Part shown: piece by piece, positions 59,416 through 64,000 of the stretch
Numbering within the stretch: position 1 is the first letter of the stretch
How the letters are laid out: the number at the start of each line of letters is the position of its first letter
Assembly (NCBI GenBank): GCA_013368325.1
Contig: JAACJK010000122.1
Location: 1 to 64,000, forward strand
Length of the DNA stretch: 64,000 nt
Source of the DNA: Ephemerocybe angulata
Taxonomy: Eukaryota > Basidiomycota > Agaricomycetes > Agaricales > Psathyrellaceae
Reading direction: 5' to 3'
Position numbers and translations under genes: made by a program
The notes under the pieces: model-generated
The model's input: only the letters and a program-made list of their open reading frames with translations
Databases searched by the model: none
What the model was told of the DNA's origin: nothing

Positions 59416-60751
59416 TTGAACAATCCCTCGTCGCTTGCTCGTCATTATGTACCAACCACTACCAGCCATATGAAGATAAACGTCTATCGGACTCCAACGC
59501 GCCCAGTTAGATCCAGGCCAGGGGCAAGGGACAGCCCATGCATCGAACATGGCAACCCCTTCCCACACACCTTTCTTCCCCACACCGACCGTCGCCGCGC
59601 AATGGCGGTGGGCTCACCCTCCTCCTCGACCCACTCGCTCACAACCCTCGGCCCCTCCCACCACCGCCCCGCGCCCCTCGACACCTCCAAATTTACGACC
59701 GAGTCGCCCCGGCCCACCCCGCGCGACCTCTACTCGCTCTTCCCCCCACACGGACAAGCGGACGACGACGTCCTCCTCACCATCCGGCCCTTATGGAAGC
59801 GGCGTTTGGGTTAGTTGGACTGACGGCGATGCGGGATAGCGTTCTATGGGATCATCGACCTCCTCTCGGTGCTTCCGTACTACATCGAACTCATGCTCGG
59901 GCAGGACACCTCGGTGCTCTTCCGCTTTTCCATCCTGCGCATGTTCCGTCTCCTCCGTGTATTCCGCCCGTTCCGGTACAATCATACCATCCTCCTGTAC
60001 GTACCCACCCTGGTCTACCGTAACCTGAAGCTAACGTGCTTCTAGTACCATCGAAGTGATGTACCTATCTGTACGCAGGCTGCTCGCCATCGGGTTCTTC
60101 GTGGTTATGATCTTGACGGTCTTTAGCACCCTTCTGTATGTCGCCCACCTTCCTGTGTGTTCTGGACTCGCTAATGAAGTGGATTGCTCCACAGATACTT
60201 CGCCGAACGCGGGACGTGGGACGAAGTAATGGATACTTTCATCAACTCCGACGGCGACCCACCCAATTCGCGTCCATTCCCGCCGCAGCTTGGTTCGTCA
60301 TCGTTAGTGAGTACCCTTCCCCCGCCTTCCGCTTCCCCCTTTGCTCCTTCCACTCGTCGTTCGTTCCGCCGTCGCACCTCCGAATCCCGGCCCTCGACAT
60401 CTTTCTCTCACTCAAAACGAATACGACCTACGATCGCCTTCAACTCTCCCATCGCACCTCGACATCGCATGCCTCGTCACCTCCGACACCTCCCCTCCCT
60501 TCCTTCCTTCCTCCTGCCGCCCTCTCCGATTCCGCTGACGCTGGAGTGGGGCGACTGGCGCGACGTGCCAATCCAACGCCCATCCTCCATAGCGATAACA
60601 ACAGTAGGCTACGGCGAAATAACGCCCCGCTCCTTCCTCGGGCGACTCATCACCCTCCCGACCTTGGTCTTTGGACTGCTGTTGATCACGTTGCCGAGCT
60701 TCGTGCTTGGGCGGGAGTTTAGTCTTGTGTGGACGCAGATGACGGAGGATA
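59416..60751 (+). pseudogene. Voltage-gated K+ channel gene lacking S1-S3
   Basis: The N-terminal cytosolic part reads TPRDLYSLFPPHGQADDDVL and RPLWKRRLG (to about 59812). Normally S1, S2 and most of S3 would follow; instead a GTTAGT...GATAG intron-like 30 nt leads straight to FYGIIDLLSVLPYYIELMLG. Next come S4, LFRFSILRMFRLLRVFRPFR, then TIEVMYLSVRRLLAIGFFVV (S5) across an intron, YFAERGTWDEVMDTFINSDG, and a pore helix QFASIPAAAWFVIV reachable only after a 1-nt shift near 60260. After another intron comes the selectivity filter TTVGYGEITPRSFLGRL and S6 LVFGLLLITLPSFVLGREFS. The TVGYG filter indicates K+ selectivity. The loss of the first half of the voltage sensor and the frameshift make it non-functional as read. 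Confidence 0.8.
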
Positions 60752-60759
60752 AGGTGCGT

Positions 60760-62050
60760 TGTTTTGAGCTCGACTTACGCCGACTTTGTTGCTTCTCTTC
60801 TTCAAGTTTGTTACTTCTTTCGATGTTCGATCGTTTCGTCGCTTCTTTCTATGTTCGTTCGTTCCGTCACTTCTTTCGATGTTCGCTTCCTCGTCCTTCC
60901 TTCGTTCGCTTATGTTCGGGCGTTCGGTCGTTCGGCCAGTCGGAGATTCGAGGTCGTGGGACTTGTTTCGGCATCCGCCGCCATCCATGATAATCGCTTT
61001 CCTTCGCTCTTACCCATTCTCAACGTTCTCTCCTCCGTCCAGCTCCCCGCTGGCTTCGAGGTGTCTCTCCATCGAACCCACCCAGCTATGTCCGCCCATC
61101 GAGAACCCTTCCGTTCATCATGCGTCTTGAGCGCTAGGTGGGATCGATCTTTGCTGCTGAGCCCGTGTTGTGGAAGGGGAATCCTGTGGTGGCGCTTGGG
61201 GTGTGGTGGATGTTTCGCTGGTTCGGTTCTGTTGTGGGGGTTGGGATGGGTGTTTGGTTGTTCGTTCGGTCTCCTACCCCCCGCGATTCGACGTCGGGCG
61301 GATGGTCCCTCCCGCACCTCTTCTACCCTTGTTCACCCACAGTTATACGTCTTTCCTTCGCTGCGACGCAGAGGATGGGGTAGGTGCGGTTTAGGGTGGC
61401 TAAGCCAGCGCGGGAGGTGTCGTTTATTCGATTTGTCGTTTCGGGGCTTGGGAGGTTCTGTTTGGCTCGGGAGGTTCGATTGGGTGTTCGTCCGCGTTCG
61501 TTCGTTTCCTTGTTCGGGCGGTCGTTCGTTCAGGCGGTGGCGCCCTCGTTCGGTCGGTCAAGTTTCGCTCGTTTGGGCGGTGGTGCGCTCGTTCGGTCGG
61601 CTTACTTCACTACGTTCTCCTCGTTTGATTTGCGATGGCAATGTGGGCACAGACGATGATGCCTCAAGACCGGGACATAGACAGGCAGGATTGGTTATTG
61701 TGTGCAGCTATAGTCCCTGTTTTGGGGGCCCTGTTTCGAATGTGCTCTCGTCTACCGATCGCTTCGAAGTGGGGAGGGCTTTGATGGCGATCTTCGCAGT
61801 GCGTTCCTCGCAATAGACGATGTGTGATCGCAGCATGTTTGTTGGTTCGGGGTCGTTCGTTTGGTCGGTCGTTCGTTTGGCCGGTCAGTCGGCCAGTCGT
61901 TCGCTCGCCTCCTGTATTCTCCTTCGCTCCCTTTGTTCTGCTCCTCCTCCTCCTTCTTCATCGATGGCGATGACGCGACGTGGGCATGGACTGCTGCTCC
62001 TCTGCACGAGCGTATGCTTACAAACATGGTTCATTTGACACTTGTGCTTG
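60760..62050. other. Low-complexity GTTCG/TTCGG-rich stretch
   Basis: Runs of TTCGTTCG, GGTCGGTCG and CGTTCGTTC recur through 60830-60960, 61440-61600 and 61850-61900. They keep several frames open but give no conserved motifs. The C-terminal tail of the channel could lie here but was not recognised. Confidence 0.45.
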
Positions 62051-62419
62051 GGATATGATTTACTCGTAAGAGTGTGCAATATGCCCTGCCCTCGTCTGCT
62101 GATCACTGTGAATAGGAGAGGACAGATGCGTATTCGCGTCGTCGAGCTACGCCGACGAACTTTTGGTCGCTGCTGCCTAACACGGATAAAACGTAGAGAT
62201 GACGGCCTGCTCGATCCTTTGTCCAGCCATCCCGTCGGGCTCGTTCCGCGTGTTCATCGTTCGTCCTGAACGCGGATCGGTGATGCGCGCTGTAGAGCTA
62301 TGGTGTGCGCTGCCTGTCTCCTGTTCGGTTTGCTCGGCAGCGCGGGGCAAGGCGATGGAGTCGCTTCGTTCGTCGCTCATGGGTTTTTACTTTCGATATC
62401 TCAATCGTTCCTGCTAGGA

Positions 62420-62605
62420 GATTAGATTAGATTCTGTCGCCCGATGTAGTCATTGCCAGCGCGCCGAGAATTGATACCACACCCCGCCGTCGATGCTATA
62501 CGAACGGTCCAGCGCAGCTTCGCTGACCCTGCTCGACGCCTTTCCGAGCCGCTCACCAGCCCACCAGCCTGCCCGCTGAGAGCAGTCTTCCTGGACCGCT
62601 CCACG
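62420..62605 (+). repeat. Dispersed repeat, mate at 38225-38412
   Basis: It begins GATTAGATTAGAT and carries CCGATGTAGTCA, CCAGCGCAGCTTCGCTG, GAGCCGCTCACCAGCCCACC and GAGAGCAGTCTTCCTGGA in the same order and orientation as the copy 24 kb away. No flanking similarity is evident outside the unit. Confidence 0.8.
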
Positions 62606-62699
62606 GCAGAATCTTGTAATATCCAAGGGGGTACATATTCTATAAGTCTCTCAGTATCCATACTATAGGACGACGCGCGCCTAATTTAGGCCAGGCTAC

Positions 62700-64000
62700 G
62701 CATATGCCAGTATCACAGTTCAAAGCCAGCCCAGCAAGGACCATCGCCTAAGCCCAGCCCGAAGATCCTGATTTTATGATCTTCAACACGTATATATCAA
62801 CTTCGACGAGACATCCATATGTTGGAAGCGCAGTCTTGTTTGTGACATCAGATAGGACGCTTAAGGTTACCATGTATTAATCTTACGATGGAGATTGGCT
62901 TCTCCCGTCCTATATCCGTTGCACTTGCACGTCAGGCGCACAACGGGAGATGAACGTATAAAGGAGACTTCCTGAAACCTGAGATAAGGATGGTGAAAGC
63001 CTATTTGTCCTTCGATATCCTCAGCTTCGTTCACGCAACAACCGCTCATGGTCTCCTACAGCTCAGAGGAACTGTCTGAAAAAGTCTCTGTGTGGATCGC
63101 CCAGGACGTAAGTCAATCACTAGTCGTATGCTCTTGTGGGAACCCGGCTCAGCGTTTTCCTATCTCACCACATAGTATATCTCTGGTATTTTGAGCAACC
63201 AAGCTCCACTGCCCGGTCCTCACTTTAAATCCCTACTTCCCAAGTCGCATTCTATTGCCTCTACGTCAGTGATCTGTTCACGTCGTTGTATTCACCTAAA
63301 GAAGAATATAGGGCTATTACTACCTGATTACGCTACCCGAAGAGGTATATGTTCAATACCAACCTCCACGATGTGTTATGAAGATAATCAATTCTTTAGA
63401 CAAGGACCATATGGCCACAAAAATGGCGCACAGGAAAGGCCCTGTTCGTTATCTTGCGGTACATGCCCATCGCGGCCATAGCAGCCACAATGCTCAGTAC
63501 GCCACGATTTCGATATATGAGTCACGGGAAGTCCTCTGAATCGACCTCATACTTCAGCGGAGATGAGAGTATATTTGGTCATGACGCCTGAGGTATGAAG
63601 CGAAGTGATGTCGTTTGTTCGGAGGTAACAGCAGCAACACCAGATTTGTAGAGGGTTAGCTCTGAGCATCGAGGGTGAGTATCACCACAGTGCTACGCAC
63701 CTCGTACGATGTTGCTCCTAACCGCCCCTTTGCCACCCACCAGTGACATACAGGTTACATAGCTACGCCTCTGAGGGTCAGTGGTTATCCTCCATTCAAT
63801 TGTGACCTCGTACGCCTGACGCACAACGTGGACATCCAGTCACACTTCTACTATGTCTCTACACCCTCATGGGCGCAAGGCAACGATACCTTTTGCTCTT
63901 AATTGGCTTATACCTGGTATGTCAAATGTCTCTCCATGTTCCATCGCGACTCACTGTGAATAGGGAACGTCTATAGGAATTCTGGTGCCACAAGTCAAGT
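62700..64000. other. Window end, no firm gene
   Basis: A short exon-like frame at 63047-63109 (MVSYSSEELSEKVSVWIAQD then a GTAAGT donor) and a hydrophobic segment near 63865-63915 (LMGARQRYLLLLIGLYLV) might belong to a membrane-protein gene cut by the window end, possibly like the one at 21.6 kb. The parts between could not be joined. Confidence 0.25.

Overview
The window looks like nuclear DNA of an Agaricomycete (mushroom-forming basidiomycete). Genes are cut by many 45-70 bp introns, usually GTACGT/GTGAGT...AG. Two lineages of KDZ-type (Kyakuja-Dileera-Zisupton) transposase genes are present, and the cellular genes have typical Agaricomycete architectures: a Set3-like PHD/SET protein, TPR-CHAT, tandem GSTs and small secreted proteins. 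There is no operon structure, and I saw no rRNA, tRNA or CRISPR. All calls come from reading the sequence; no search was run.

Layout. 0.5-1.3 kb: frameshifted MPDU1-like (dolichol-sugar utilisation) gene, minus strand. 1.3-9.8 kb: gene-poor, with degenerate repeats, hairpins and one unidentified minus-strand gene remnant (3.9-4.5 kb). 10.1-11.9 kb: Set3-like PHD+SET gene, minus strand, with one apparent frameshift. 12.0-16.8 kb: the most striking unit, two apparently intact convergent genes, a 551-residue double zinc-cluster protein and a 683-residue CxC5/CxC6 KDZ-associated protein, bracketed by similar inverted CACGTG...GTCCCGCGGGA ends. 17-21.5 kb: no convincing gene. 21.6-23.0 kb: many-exon membrane protein resembling the DUF6533 family. 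23.4-23.8 kb: orphan exon of an APN1-type AP endonuclease.

25.9-31.5 kb: a repeat block with a segmental duplication, a minisatellite of about 53 bp and recurring short palindromes. 31.8-36.6 kb: a retroelement RNase H scrap, then the C-terminal part of a second KDZ transposase. 37.7-38.1 kb: a small secreted protein gene. 38.9-41.1 kb: a second, broken APN1-type gene. 43.2-43.6 kb: a fold-back element. 45.2-49.1 kb: an intact TPR-CHAT gene, a putative caspase-like effector with ten 45-residue repeats. 52.1-54.2 kb: two tandem intact glutathione S-transferases. 55.8-58.9 kb: a duplicated unknown small gene, an inverted scrap of a voltage-gated channel, and an intact secreted ubiquitin-like protein. 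59.4-60.8 kb: a voltage-gated K+ channel gene missing S1-S3.

An overall contrast: conserved single-copy-type genes (MPDU1, Set3, APN1, Kv channel) carry small indels or missing segments, while the accessory genes (KDZ pair, GSTs, TPR-CHAT, ubiquitin-like, secreted peptide) read cleanly through all introns. Either this is a decaying, duplicated accessory region, or the assembly has indel errors that happen to fall in those genes; raw reads would decide.
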